From Clostridium aestuarii (lineage in GTDB: Bacteria; Bacillota; Clostridia; Clostridiales; Clostridiaceae): a stretch of DNA of 64,000 nucleotides. This document shows positions 11,176-19,496 of this stretch, piece by piece (within the stretch, counting starts at the first letter, position 1; every line of letters starts with the position of its first letter). The notes under the pieces are model-generated. The model saw nothing but the letters and a program-made list of their open reading frames with translations, was not told the DNA's origin and searched no databases. The DNA is taken from the NCBI RefSeq assembly GCF_026735135.1, contig NZ_JAPQER010000002.1:805869-869868 (forward strand). Reading direction: 5' to 3'. The position numbers were made by a program, and so were the translations under genes.

Positions 11176-11199
11176 GAAAAGTGCTTTGCACTTTTCTTA
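11174..11199. terminator. Bidirectional terminator, ATPase / antiporter
   Basis: Hairpin AAGAAAAGTGC TTT GCACTTTTCTT between two convergent genes, overlapping both 3' ends by a few bases. Confidence 0.8.
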
Positions 11200-12390
11200 T
11201 ACTGTTTTCTCAATAATATCTTCTTCTTTTTTTAATAACCTTGGAGCAAAAGTCTTTATACCAATAAGACCTAGTGGTGCTGTAAATAAAATAGCTAAAA
11301 CTGCTATTGCTAAAATAACAGAACCTGAAGATATTCCTGCTACCAATGGTACTCCTCCAATTGCAGCTTGTACTGTAGCTTTAGGAGAATACGCTATAGC
11401 ACAAAATAGTTTTTCTTTAAAGTTTAAGTCAGAACCAATTAATGAAATTATAACTCCAATTGTTCTTCCAATAAGTCCTACAACTATAACTATTAATCCT
11501 AAAGCACCTGCATCTAATGCAACCTGAGTATTAACTGCTGCACCTATTAATACAAATAAAAATATTTGAGCAAAAAACCACATCTTATTTAACTTTTTTT
11601 CTAATTTTACTGCTATATTACATGATCTTTGTAATAATACAAATCCCATAGTCATTATTGATAAGAGTCCAGCAACACCGATTTTATCACCTATCAGCTT
11701 TACTATTAAAGCAGTTCCGAAAAGTATTGCAAGTTGTTCTAATTCTTTCAACTTCAAACTTTGAAATACTTTATGTAATATAATTCCTACTAGTAATCCT
11801 AGAATAATTCCTCCAATAATTTCTACTGGTATATGTGCTATTTGTACTCCTACAGACTTATTTATATTATTTGCCATACCTAAAAATGCAGTAAATAAAG
11901 TAATAGCAAAAACATCATCTATAGAAGAACCCGCTAAAATAATTATTGGAATACCTTTATCCATACCTAATCCACTTTCTTTAAGTTCTAACATAGATGG
12001 TACAACCACCGCTGGAGATACAGCTGCAATTATAAATCCAAGCATTCCAGCTTCAATTATTGGTAAATTCAACATTTTACTGGCTGTGAATGTTATCAAA
12101 AACCCTTCACATAAACATGGTATCATACTCATTTTTATAGCTGTTTTCCCTACCTTTTTTAATATCTCCTTATCTAATCCAAGACCTGCTCTTAAAAGTA
12201 TTATAATAAGTGCTAAAGTTCTTATTTCCGATGAAATTTTCAAGAATCCAGAATCTAGATAGTTTAATCCATAAGGTCCTATTAATATTCCAACTAAAAT
12301 CATACCTAATAAACCAGGTAATTTGATTTTTTCAAACATTTTACTGAATAAAAATCCTAATAATAAAATTAGCATTATACTCTTTATCAT
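11197..12390 (-). CDS. Cation/proton antiporter (CPA family) under a fluoride riboswitch
   Basis: A 397-residue Na+/H+ exchanger-domain membrane protein with about 12 hydrophobic helices (for example LPGLLGMILVGILIGPYGL, GFIIAAVSPAVVVPSMLEL, and AGSSIDDVFAITLFTAFLG with the acidic DD). A GGGGGAA ribosome site precedes the ATG. There is no C-terminal TrkA-N domain. The upstream RNA on the same strand matches the fluoride (crcB) riboswitch, so expression should rise with fluoride. Sodium/proton antiporters are among the known members of fluoride-riboswitch regulons. The transported ion is not determined. Confidence 0.88.
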   Translation of the reverse strand: MIKSIMLILLLGFLFSKMFEKIKLPGLLGMILVGILIGPYGLNYLDSGFLKISSEIRTLALIIILLRAGLGLDKEILKKVGKTAIKMSMIPCLCEGFLITFTASKMLNLPIIEAGMLGFIIAAVSPAVVVPSMLELKESGLGMDKGIPIIILAGSSIDDVFAITLFTAFLGMANNINKSVGVQIAHIPVEIIGGIILGLLVGIILHKVFQSLKLKELEQLAILFGTALIVKLIGDKIGVAGLLSIMTMGFVLLQRSCNIAVKLEKKLNKMWFFAQIFLFVLIGAAVNTQVALDAGALGLIVIVVGLIGRTIGVIISLIGSDLNFKEKLFCAIAYSPKATVQAAIGGVPLVAGISSGSVILAIAVLAILFTAPLGLIGIKTFAPRLLKKEEDIIEKTV

Positions 12391-12454
12391 TTTGTATTCC
12401 CCCTTCTACTCTTTTGTTAATACATAAAAAACTAAAAACATATAATATTTGTAT

Positions 12455-12501
12455 TAAAATAAAAATAGCTTCTACGATTTACAAAAATCGTAGAAGCTAT
12501 T
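12455..12501 (-). terminator. Intrinsic terminator of the fluoride riboswitch
   Basis: Minus-strand hairpin AATAGCTTCTACGAT / ATCGTAGAAGCTATT followed by a T-rich stretch. Its 5' arm includes the AGCTTCTACG segment that closes the aptamer, giving a classic mutually exclusive expression platform (termination without ligand). Confidence 0.85.
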
Positions 12502-12552
12502 AGCATTCCTGCGTTTTTGGGAATAAACTTCCCTTGGAGAGCTTCATCTCCC
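12486..12552 (-). ncRNA. Fluoride riboswitch (crcB motif)
   Basis: Read on the minus strand the RNA starts GGGAGATGAAGCTCTCC, continues with AAACGC after a small hairpin, and ends GCTAATAGCTTCTACG. This reproduces the conserved core of the crcB motif: GG-N-GATG at the start, the AACxGC segment and the GCTxATxGCxTCTAC end. The GATGAAGCT / AGCTTC pairing and the pseudoknot are possible. It is followed by a terminator and then the cation/proton antiporter. Confidence 0.88.
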
Positions 12553-12565
12553 AAAATATATGAAA

Positions 12566-12594
12566 ATTATATCATTTTAATATTTTATAGTCAA
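12566..12594 (-). promoter_or_regulatory. Sigma-A promoter of the fluoride riboswitch
   Basis: On the minus strand, TTGACT and TATAAT are separated by exactly 17 bp. The -10 ends about 14 bp before the first conserved G of the aptamer. Confidence 0.85.
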
Positions 12595-12629
12595 CCCTGT
12601 AAATTCTTTATCTTGTAAGATATAATAAA

Positions 12630-12699
12630 CAAAAATATTATCATTATACACTAATACATTACTATATAAATATTATAGATATTAAGATAAATTGCTTAT
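12630..12699 (+). repeat. 70-bp dispersed repeat, copy A
   Basis: This is about 90% identical (7 differences in 70, counted by eye) to 37294-37363. It lies just beyond the 3' end of the DUF1097 gene with no gene reading out of it on the plus strand. Confidence 0.75.
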
Positions 12700-12709
12700 A
12701 CTGAAAAAA

Positions 12710-13189
12710 CTACATATCAACGTTTTCTTCAGAATCAGTATTCTTATTTATTACATTAAATAACCATGCACCACTTGTTTCACATAAATATCCTAAAATT
12801 GCACCCAAAATTAGTGCTGGTATTATAGCTTTCCAATCTCCTCCAGAAGCAAACGTTGAGAATGATCCTATGAATGTTCCTGGAATAAATTCGAATAATT
12901 TGATTTTAGCCTGTATACACATCATAAATGTTATCACAGCAGTACTAATAGCACCCACATGTGCAAACTCCATATGGTTACATATTTGTATAATTACCAT
13001 AGCCCAAAAAACACCACTTAAATTTGTAATAATAGCTGTTTTAAAACCTTTTAACTTACCTCCTGCTGCAAAAAATGCTGTACATCCAGCAAATCCCGCC
13101 CATCCAAGCAATCCTAAAGAAGGACTTAACCCTGTCCAAATACCACACAAAATTGCAGTAGTTAAAGAAAGTGCAAATAAATTCTTCAT
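12710..13189 (-). CDS. DUF1097 family membrane protein
   Basis: A 159-residue integral membrane protein of the DUF1097 family with five hydrophobic segments. It starts MKNLFALSLTTAILCGIW and contains WAGFAGCTAFFAAGGKLKG, ISTAVITFMMCIQ and ALILGAILGYLCETSGAWL. GGGGTGA precedes the ATG. Its function is unknown. It lies downstream of, and on the same strand as, the amidohydrolase and dihydropyrimidinase, so transport of a ureide or pyrimidine is a possible but unproven role. Confidence 0.8.
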   Translation of the reverse strand: MKNLFALSLTTAILCGIWTGLSPSLGLLGWAGFAGCTAFFAAGGKLKGFKTAIITNLSGVFWAMVIIQICNHMEFAHVGAISTAVITFMMCIQAKIKLFEFIPGTFIGSFSTFASGGDWKAIIPALILGAILGYLCETSGAWLFNVINKNTDSEENVDM

Positions 13190-13269
13190 TTTTTCACCCC
13201 TATTTTATTAGATTATACACAATCTTAAAAATCAACTTTTTTCCAATAGCTTTTGTGCTGTTTTTTAAA

Positions 13270-13308
13270 TTAAAAGACACAGAATAATAAATACCTGTGC
13301 CTTTTAAT
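13270..13308 (-). terminator. Terminator after the M20 amidohydrolase
   Basis: Minus-strand hairpin TTAAAAGGCACAG / CTGTGTCTTTTAA followed by TTTAAAAAA. It separates the amidohydrolase from the DUF1097 gene, so read-through is at best partial. Confidence 0.65.
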
Positions 13309-13441
13309 TCTATTAACAATAGTTTAAGACTTTATAATAAATAGTTTATATTTTATATGTAAAATATTTATTAAGTTATATACGAATGAAGAATTTAAAT
13401 ATTTCACATATTTTTTATGCTACTAAATGAATTTAAATTTT

Positions 13442-14677
13442 CTATTTTGCATCTACCTTAAGTACTGTGTTTAGCATTACACTTGCACCATTTGTACACT
13501 GCTCAACAGATGTGAACTCCGGCTCACAGTGGCTATGACCATCCTTTGAAGGAACAAAGACCATAGTAGTAGGCATTATTTCTGATACGAACTGAGCATC
13601 ATGTCCTGCTCCACTGTTAATGTACTGATTAGAAATACTTAATTCATCAGCACTTGCCTTAACAAACTCTACTAATTCTTTATCAAAGTATACTGTATCA
13701 CGTGCCCAAGCTTTCTCATAATCGACCTTGCATTTAGCAACTTCTTTAGGCATATTCTTAATAATATCAAGAACCTGTTCAATTACTTTAGGATCTTCAT
13801 GTCTTGCATCAATTGAGAAGTCAACGAAATCAGGAATTACTGTATGAACACACGGATGACACTTAATTTCACCTGTTGTATAAACAAGAGCTGGATCAAG
13901 TTTGTCTAACTCATTATGCAAATAAATAAGAACCTGAGAAGCTGCATAAAGAGCGTCCTGTCTATATTCCATTGGAGTAGTACCCGCGTGATCTGCTTGA
14001 CCATAAGTTCTTATTCTGTAGTTAAGCATACCAAGTACACAAGTAACAACACCTATATCATTATTAGCAGCTTCAAGGATTGGACCCTGTTCAATGTGAA
14101 GTTCAAACATACATTCATAATCATTAGGGTTTAATCTGTTTTCTACTGTTCCAGCATAATTACTGGCTGCTAAAGCTTCTCCAAAAGTAGTTTTTCCATC
14201 TAATACACTCTTTGATGCAATCATTGTATCTTTATCAAATTTTCCACAAACAACACCTGATGACATCATTGCTGGTGGATATAACGAACCTTCTTCATTT
14301 GTCCAAATCATAGCTGTAATCGGATGCTTATGAGGAATCTTTTGATCTACAATAGATTCTAAAACTTCCATAGCTGTCATAACACCTAAGATTCCATCAT
14401 AGTTACCCCCATTTTTTACTGAGTCAACATGAGATGCCATAACAATTCGTTTTGCATTAGAATCTGAACCTTGAATAGTAGCATACATATTTGCCATATC
14501 ATCCACAGTTATTTCAGCTCCAATAGCCTTCATTCTCTTTTTAAACTCTTCTCTAGCTTGGACAGCTTCTTGTGACAATGAGTATCGAGTAATTCCACCA
14601 TGCCCTGCATCACCATAAGTTGCAAAAGTTTTGATCTTATCTTCCATTCTTTTTACATCACAAAATTTGTTATTCAT
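13442..14677 (-). CDS. M20 family N-carbamoyl amino acid / beta-ureidopropionate amidohydrolase
   Basis: A 411-residue Zn-dependent amidohydrolase of the allantoate/N-carbamoyl-amino-acid hydrolase group. Metal ligands are visible: the His-Asp of MASHVDSVKNGGNYDG, the Glu pair of WTNEEGSLYPP, the His of MFELHIEQGPILE and the late SGAGHDAQF. QADHAGTTPMEYRQD is the dimerisation/substrate loop. The ATG at 14675-14677 is chosen because GAGAGGAG is spaced correctly from it. A TTG two codons earlier is too close. Downstream of dihydropyrimidinase it would release ammonia and CO2 from N-carbamoyl-beta-alanine. N-carbamoyl-L-amino acids or allantoate remain possible. Confidence 0.85.
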   Translation of the reverse strand: MNNKFCDVKRMEDKIKTFATYGDAGHGGITRYSLSQEAVQAREEFKKRMKAIGAEITVDDMANMYATIQGSDSNAKRIVMASHVDSVKNGGNYDGILGVMTAMEVLESIVDQKIPHKHPITAMIWTNEEGSLYPPAMMSSGVVCGKFDKDTMIASKSVLDGKTTFGEALAASNYAGTVENRLNPNDYECMFELHIEQGPILEAANNDIGVVTCVLGMLNYRIRTYGQADHAGTTPMEYRQDALYAASQVLIYLHNELDKLDPALVYTTGEIKCHPCVHTVIPDFVDFSIDARHEDPKVIEQVLDIIKNMPKEVAKCKVDYEKAWARDTVYFDKELVEFVKASADELSISNQYINSGAGHDAQFVSEIMPTTMVFVPSKDGHSHCEPEFTSVEQCTNGASVMLNTVLKVDAK

Positions 14678-14808
14678 TATCAAATACTCCTCTCTAATTT
14701 TTCATATTTAATCGTATTTATTTTATGAATATTGAAAATATTCCACTTGCTAAAACCACTTCTTTTCTAACCAAACATAATTACTCAACAATAGTCTTAC
14801 ATATTTAG

Positions 14809-16194
14809 TTATATTATCATTGGAGCTTTTCTTTTGATGAATTTACCATAACCTTTTTCTCCAGTAAATTTACCATTTTCTGCAATTACTTTCCCTCTAG
14901 AAATTGTAACTTCTGGATATCCTTTTAGTTTCATTCCTTCATAAGGGGTATAATCTACATTTTCATGAAGCATTTCTTTTGTTACTGTTTTTTCTATATG
15001 AGGATTAAAAATAACGATATCAGCATCACTACCTACAGCGATAGTACCTTTTTTAGGATACATTCCAAATATTTTAGCTGCATTAGTTGATGTAATCTGC
15101 ACAAATCTTTGTAAATCAAAATTATTTCCCCCTACTCCATAGGTATACATCAATGCCATTCTTAATTCTACACCAGGCGCTCCATTTGGAATTTTTCCAA
15201 AGAATTCTTTTCCTAATTCTTTTTGTTTCATAAAGAATGGACAATGATCAGTTGCTACTAATTGAACAGTATTCTTTGCTAATGCTTTCCACATGTATGG
15301 CCAATTACTCTTATTTCTTAAAGGTGGTGACATAACATATTTAGCCCCTTCAAATCCTGGTTCTTCATAATTATCATATGATAATACTAAATATTGCGGG
15401 CATGTTTCTCCCATTATTGGATATCCTGCTTCTCTTGCACGCTTTATTTCTGAAGCAGATTCTTCACAACTGTTATGCACTATATAAAGGGGAGTTCCAC
15501 ATAATTTAGCTAATTTTATAGCTCTACCAGCAGCTTCACCTTCCACTATATCTGGACGAGATACTGCATGATATTTAGGTTCTACTTTCCCTTCTGCTTT
15601 TAATTTTTCTGTAAAGTATTTTATAGCATGATAATTTTCAGCATGAACAGATGTTAATCCACCATTTTCATGAACCTTTTTTAATGTCTTCATAAGAATA
15701 TAATCTGTAACTCTCATACCATCATAAGTCATAAATAATTTAAAACTAGGATACCCTTCTTTAATCATAGTAGGTATTTCTTCTAAAATATCATCATTCA
15801 TATCGGTTATATTTAAATGAATACCATAATCTATCACAGCATTTCCATCAGCTTTTTCTCGCCAAATCGCAGCAGTTTCTTTTAATGTTTTTCCTTTAGA
15901 TTGTATTGAAAAATCTACTATTGTTGTTGTTCCTCCACAAGCTGCTGCAACAGTTCCAGTATTAAAATCATCACTAGCATGTGTTCCACCAAATGGCATA
16001 TCCATGTGAGTATGAGGATCTATGCCTCCTGGCATCACATATTTCCCTTTTGCATCAATAATTTTAGCTTCCTTATCTTCTAAATTTAACCCTATTTGTA
16101 TAATTTTTTCATCTTTTATGCCTATATCGCCTTCAAATGTATCAGCAGCTGTTATGATTGTACCACTTTTAATAATACTGTCAAATTTTCTCAT
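14809..16194 (-). CDS. Dihydropyrimidinase / hydantoinase
   Basis: A 461-residue cyclic amidohydrolase opening dihydrouracil or hydantoin rings. The metal site is complete: HTHMDMPFGGTHASDDF (HxH), the carboxylated lysine in PSFKLFMTYDGM, the His residues in SVHAENYHA and LYIVHNSCEESA, and the Asp in ATDHCPF. The ATG at 16192-16194 follows AAGGAGAG at ideal spacing. An ATG 14 codons earlier lacks one. It lies 131 bp upstream of the M20 amidohydrolase on the same strand. Together they convert dihydrouracil to beta-alanine. No dihydropyrimidine dehydrogenase is seen in this window. Confidence 0.9.
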   Translation of the reverse strand: MRKFDSIIKSGTIITAADTFEGDIGIKDEKIIQIGLNLEDKEAKIIDAKGKYVMPGGIDPHTHMDMPFGGTHASDDFNTGTVAAACGGTTTIVDFSIQSKGKTLKETAAIWREKADGNAVIDYGIHLNITDMNDDILEEIPTMIKEGYPSFKLFMTYDGMRVTDYILMKTLKKVHENGGLTSVHAENYHAIKYFTEKLKAEGKVEPKYHAVSRPDIVEGEAAGRAIKLAKLCGTPLYIVHNSCEESASEIKRAREAGYPIMGETCPQYLVLSYDNYEEPGFEGAKYVMSPPLRNKSNWPYMWKALAKNTVQLVATDHCPFFMKQKELGKEFFGKIPNGAPGVELRMALMYTYGVGGNNFDLQRFVQITSTNAAKIFGMYPKKGTIAVGSDADIVIFNPHIEKTVTKEMLHENVDYTPYEGMKLKGYPEVTISRGKVIAENGKFTGEKGYGKFIKRKAPMII

Positions 16195-16352
16195 ATCAAA
16201 CTCTCCTTGTATAATATATTTAGTAAACGATTGCATAGTTCTGCAATAATTAACTTTACTAATTTTTAAGCCATTAAGCTTCTATATTATCTTCCACTAC
16301 AGCATAATAGAATTACACCACATACATAAAATACTATAGGGAGATTTTTAAC

Positions 16353-16652
16353 ATGTTTTGTATTAATAAAACTAAACAACTTAATATTTTGAAACAAACC
16401 TCTGAACTTAATAACATGATTACTAAGTAACCTATCGGTTTTATAAATTTACTTACTGACAATTTTGATATTGATACTTTTATCCCAAATTCTTTTAAAG
16501 AACATTATTATGCCGATTTGGGCAGGGATAGAGAATGTGAACCTGCTGAATCCTTTTTCAGTAGATTTAAAATTACATTTGAAAATGATATTGGTGACTC
16601 ATATTTAACTGCTATATCTAAACTTATTAATATTCTATTAGCTTACGCATAG
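16353..16652 (+). pseudogene. Degenerate IS1182-like transposase N-terminal fragment
   Basis: From ATG 16353 one frame runs 100 codons to TAG with a single internal TAA. It contains DTFIPNSFKEHYYADLGRDRE and then ISKLINILLAYA. This is the shape of the N-terminus of IS1182-type transposases (IPxSFYxxYYxxxGRxRxY). No catalytic DDE domain follows, so it is a dead relic. The flanks 16195-16352 and 16653-16867 hold nothing else I can support. Confidence 0.6.
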
Positions 16653-16867
16653 CCATCAAGTTAAAATATATAATTTCCTAGAAATGTTGAGCAGATTATT
16701 TTTATTCAATTTAAATATATCTTTTATGTTTAACTTTTTTTCTTGTCTTCTTCTATTAATTTTGTTACAATTTTTCTTTAACAGCAACTTTTAAAATATT
16801 TTCTTTAAAATTTTTATTTGTAAGAAAATAGGATAGCAAAATGTCATCCTATTTTCCATTGTTTATT

Positions 16868-17299
16868 TTAGTCCCATTTGTTTTTTACAACACCCTCTGC
16901 TTGAACTCCACGTTGGCAAGGTTTTTTAACTATTAATGTACCTATTCCTTTAGCTACAAGTACTGGTGGTTCTAATATATCCATATCATTTTCTGCTGCT
17001 TCTGGTTTTCCGTTTCTTCTTGATGATGTTGCTACTTTATATGTTTTAAATTCACATCTACGAGAACTGTTTCCTAATTTTACGATTTTCCCTCTGCATT
17101 CTATATAGTCTCCTTCATATACTGGAGCTAAGAATTCAACATCTTCATATCCTGCAAATAATGATTCATCTCCATCTTGAAGAACACAAAGTTCTGTTCC
17201 AACATCTCCATAAATATCTAAATGTATGTTAGGTTGAACAACTCCTCCTAAATAATGTCCTCCATTCATTCTATATCTTAATACAGATTCTCTTACCAT
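16868..17299 (-). CDS. Acyl-CoA ammonia-lyase-like hot-dog protein, copy B1
   Basis: A 143-residue small hot-dog-fold protein related to beta-alanyl-CoA:ammonia lyase (about 145 residues in C. propionicum) and to 3-aminobutyryl-CoA ammonia-lyase. Family motifs seen: GDVGTELCVLQDGDESLF, the FLAPVYEGDYIECRGKIV strand pair, and the C-terminal GTLIVKKPCQRGVQ. It differs from copy B2 by only two residues (S/P and P/S in the ATSSRRNGK region). It is the last of four genes in the order A2-B2-A1-B1 with a GGAGGTGCC ribosome site. Next to dihydropyrimidinase and the ureidopropionase-like enzyme, deamination of beta-alanyl-CoA to acrylyl-CoA is the most likely reaction. Confidence 0.8.
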   Translation of the reverse strand: MVRESVLRYRMNGGHYLGGVVQPNIHLDIYGDVGTELCVLQDGDESLFAGYEDVEFLAPVYEGDYIECRGKIVKLGNSSRRCEFKTYKVATSSRRNGKPEAAENDMDILEPPVLVAKGIGTLIVKKPCQRGVQAEGVVKNKWD

Positions 17300-17372
17300 T
17301 TAAAGGCACCTCCTAAATTTTCTAAATAAATTTTCTAAACTTCACTTTATGTTAAATTAATTTATTCTTAAA

Positions 17373-17771
17373 TTATTTTGCTGGAACTTCATATATTGCA
17401 ATTGTTTCAAGAGTCATAACTGGATCTTCATAAACATCTACCGCAGAATTTTGTTTTATAAGACCAGCATTACCAGCTATTTTGAAAGCTCTTAATTGAA
17501 CTTTTCTTTTATTTCCTTCTACTCCAATTATTCTTCCTGCTACTTCAATGAAATCGCCTGCATAAGTTGGTGCTGTAAAGCTTATTTTTTCATATCCTAT
17601 GCATTGTCCTTCATTGCCATCATGCATAGCCATTAATTCTGTAGAAACATCTCCCATATATTCTATTGTACGAGAACCATTTACTAATTCTCCTGCATAG
17701 TGTGCGTCTGATGAAGACATACGCACACGAATCATAGTTTCATAATTTTTTTCTGGTTTTACAAATGCCAT
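17373..17771 (-). CDS. Acyl-CoA ammonia-lyase-like hot-dog protein, copy A1
   Basis: A 132-residue hot-dog-fold protein of the same family as its neighbour but a different branch. It keeps the canonical SSDAHYAGELVNGSRTI loop, GDVSTELMAMHDG and the FTAPTYAGDFIEVAGRI strands. It differs from copy A2 at two positions (S/A in GDVSTEL, D/N in VYEDPVM). The AGGGGGT ribosome site is strong. A and B always occur together here, so they may form a mixed oligomer or act on related aminoacyl-CoA substrates. Whether the substrate is beta-alanyl-CoA or 3-aminobutyryl-CoA cannot be settled by sequence. Confidence 0.8.
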   Translation of the reverse strand: MAFVKPEKNYETMIRVRMSSSDAHYAGELVNGSRTIEYMGDVSTELMAMHDGNEGQCIGYEKISFTAPTYAGDFIEVAGRIIGVEGNKRKVQLRAFKIAGNAGLIKQNSAVDVYEDPVMTLETIAIYEVPAK

Positions 17772-17846
17772 ATTTCTTACCCCCTAATATTAAAAATAAA
17801 ATTGTTTAAACAAGACAAATTAATTTAAATTTATCTACCTATTAAG

Positions 17847-18278
17847 TTAGTCCCATTTATTTTTCACAACACCCTCTGCTTGGACTCCACGTTGGCAAGG
17901 TTTTTTAACTATTAATGTACCTATTCCTTTAGCTACAAGTACTGGTGGTTCTAATATATCCATATCATTTTCTGCTGCTTCTGATTTTCCGTTTCTTCTT
18001 GATGGTGTTGCTACTTTATATGTTTTAAATTCACATCTACGAGAACTGTTTCCTAACTTTACAATTTTCCCTCTGCATTCTATATAGTCTCCTTCATATA
18101 CTGGAGCTAAGAATTCAACATCTTCATATCCTGCAAATAATGATTCATCTCCATCTTGAAGAACACAAAGTTCTGTTCCAACATCTCCATAAATATCTAA
18201 ATGTATGTTAGGTTGAACAACTCCTCCTAAATAATGTCCTCCATTCATTCTATATCTTAATACAGATTCTCTTACCAT
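17847..18278 (-). CDS. Acyl-CoA ammonia-lyase-like hot-dog protein, copy B2
   Basis: A 143-residue near-twin of copy B1 (two substitutions: VATPSRR and NGKSEAA). It carries the same conserved GDVGTEL and EFLAPVYEGDYIE motifs and the same GGAGGTGCC ribosome site. It lies 60 bp behind copy A2. Most DNA differences from B1 are silent third-position changes, suggesting purifying selection on both copies since duplication. Function as for B1. Confidence 0.8.
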   Translation of the reverse strand: MVRESVLRYRMNGGHYLGGVVQPNIHLDIYGDVGTELCVLQDGDESLFAGYEDVEFLAPVYEGDYIECRGKIVKLGNSSRRCEFKTYKVATPSRRNGKSEAAENDMDILEPPVLVAKGIGTLIVKKPCQRGVQAEGVVKNKWD

Positions 18279-18338
18279 TTAAAGGCACCTCCTCAATTTT
18301 CTAAACTTCACTTTATGTTAAATTAATTTATTCTTAAA

Positions 18339-18737
18339 TTATTTTGCTGGAACTTCATATATTGCAATTGTTTCAAGAGTCATAACTGGATTTTCATAAA
18401 CATCTACTGCAGAATTTTGTTTTATAAGACCAGCATTACCAGCTATTTTGAAAGCTCTTAATTGAACTTTTCTTTTATTTCCTTCTACTCCAATTATTCT
18501 TCCTGCTACTTCAATGAAATCTCCTGCATAAGTTGGTGCTGTAAAGCTTATTTTTTCATATCCTATGCATTGTCCTTCATTCCCATCATGCATAGCCATT
18601 AATTCTGTAGCAACATCTCCCATATACTCTATTGTACGAGAACCATTTACTAATTCTCCTGCATAGTGTGCGTCTGATGAAGACATACGTACACGAATCA
18701 TAGTTTCATAATTTTTTTCTGGTTTTACAAATGCCAT
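18339..18737 (-). CDS. Acyl-CoA ammonia-lyase-like hot-dog protein, copy A2
   Basis: A 132-residue twin of copy A1, first gene of the four-gene set. It has SSDAHYAGELVNGSRTI, GDVATELMAMHDG and FTAPTYAGDFIEVAGRI, and AGGGGGT in front of the ATG. Its upstream side borders the region of broken genes, including an ETF-alpha relic on the same strand. The set may therefore once have been the downstream part of a longer operon. Confidence 0.8.
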   Translation of the reverse strand: MAFVKPEKNYETMIRVRMSSSDAHYAGELVNGSRTIEYMGDVATELMAMHDGNEGQCIGYEKISFTAPTYAGDFIEVAGRIIGVEGNKRKVQLRAFKIAGNAGLIKQNSAVDVYENPVMTLETIAIYEVPAK

Positions 18738-18784
18738 ATTTCTTACCCCCTAATGAATATTTATTAGCTTTTTGCACCCCCCTA

Positions 18785-19200
18785 AACCCGTTAGGATTCA
18801 AGGATTTTCAAGTTTTATCAAAAAGGATTTTCCTCACCTAATGTCGAATATATATAGTAACCACAAAATATAAATTCTTGGTGGTATCCTTATGATCAAT
18901 ATTAAAAATCAAATTCATCTTTGTGATATTTAGGATAGTATTTACTTTTTTGATTGATAGTTTTGCAATAAGCTATTAATATTTATCCTAGCACTGAACT
19001 CTTAGCTTACATCTTCAAACTTTTCTTATTGACGTTTAGTGATACCTACCTTTTATAACATACGGTTCACAAAATATCCTTTGTATCTCCAAAGCCTTGA
19101 AGTTAGTTAAGATACTATCATTATATTTGATACAGTTATTGGATAGTCAACCCTATATTGGATATTTTTTTAACATACATTTACAAATCAACACCTTAAC
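18785..19200 (+). pseudogene. Probable IS1182-like transposase relic
   Basis: A plus-strand reading from the ATG near 18892 gives INIKNQIHLCDI. Further on, in a different frame, it gives IPTFYNIRF followed by a degenerate stretch. Both resemble the beginning of clostridial IS1182-type transposases. Frames are broken by several stops and the match is short, so this is tentative. Confidence 0.35.
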
Positions 19201-19222
19201 TATACCCCTAGGGTAACGTTAG

Positions 19223-19430
19223 TTATTTATTGCTTCTTGCATTTATAATTTCGTCAATCATTATTGGAACAACCTTAAATAAGTCTCCATCGATGCCCTC
19301 ATCTGTACATTCAAAGATTTCAGCTGTTGCATCCTTATTTAATTCAATTATTAATTCTGAATCCTGCATACCTACCTTGTGCTAAATTGCACCAGAGATA
19401 CCAATATCAACATAAAACTTTGGATGTTAC
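19223..19430 (-). pseudogene. Electron-transfer flavoprotein alpha C-terminal fragment
   Basis: On the minus strand the reading HPKFYVDIGISGAI, a TAG stop, then HKVGMQDSELIIELNKD and GIDGDLFKVVPIMIDEI ends at TAA 19223-19225. This is the FAD-binding C-terminus of ETF-alpha, where GISGAIQHxxGMQDSD and the NKD and GDLFKVVP motifs are hallmarks; the TAG replaces the Gln codon. The N-terminal three quarters are missing. In acrylate fermenters ETF works with acrylyl-CoA reductase, which fits the ammonia-lyase genes directly downstream. Confidence 0.82.
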
Positions 19431-19496
19431 AGTGTTATCTGTTTATCCTATTCCTGTTTTCTCACGATTATAAAGCAACATCAATACTCCTACACA

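Larger units (their letters stand above)
16868..18752 (-). repeat. Tandem duplication of a two-gene A-B module
   Basis: Segment 16868-17786 and segment 17847-18752 are near-identical in both genes, in the A-B spacer and in the leader of A up to the CCCCCTAAT ribosome-site region. The first copy has an extra ~14 bp in its A-B spacer (AAATTTTCTAAAT duplication). Homology stops abruptly just beyond the leader of A and just past the stop of B. Confidence 0.92.

Noticed and set aside
16868..18737. Assignment of the lyase-like genes to lysine fermentation (3-aminobutyryl-CoA lyase)
   Set aside because: None of the lysine-pathway genes (aminomutases, cleavage enzyme, dehydrogenase) is nearby, whereas beta-alanine-forming enzymes are. 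The family alone would allow it, so it is not excluded.
19195..19222. MerR-type promoter element around TACCCCTAGGGTA
   Set aside because: A palindrome is present, but no MerR-like gene or correctly spaced promoter could be read in the decayed surroundings.
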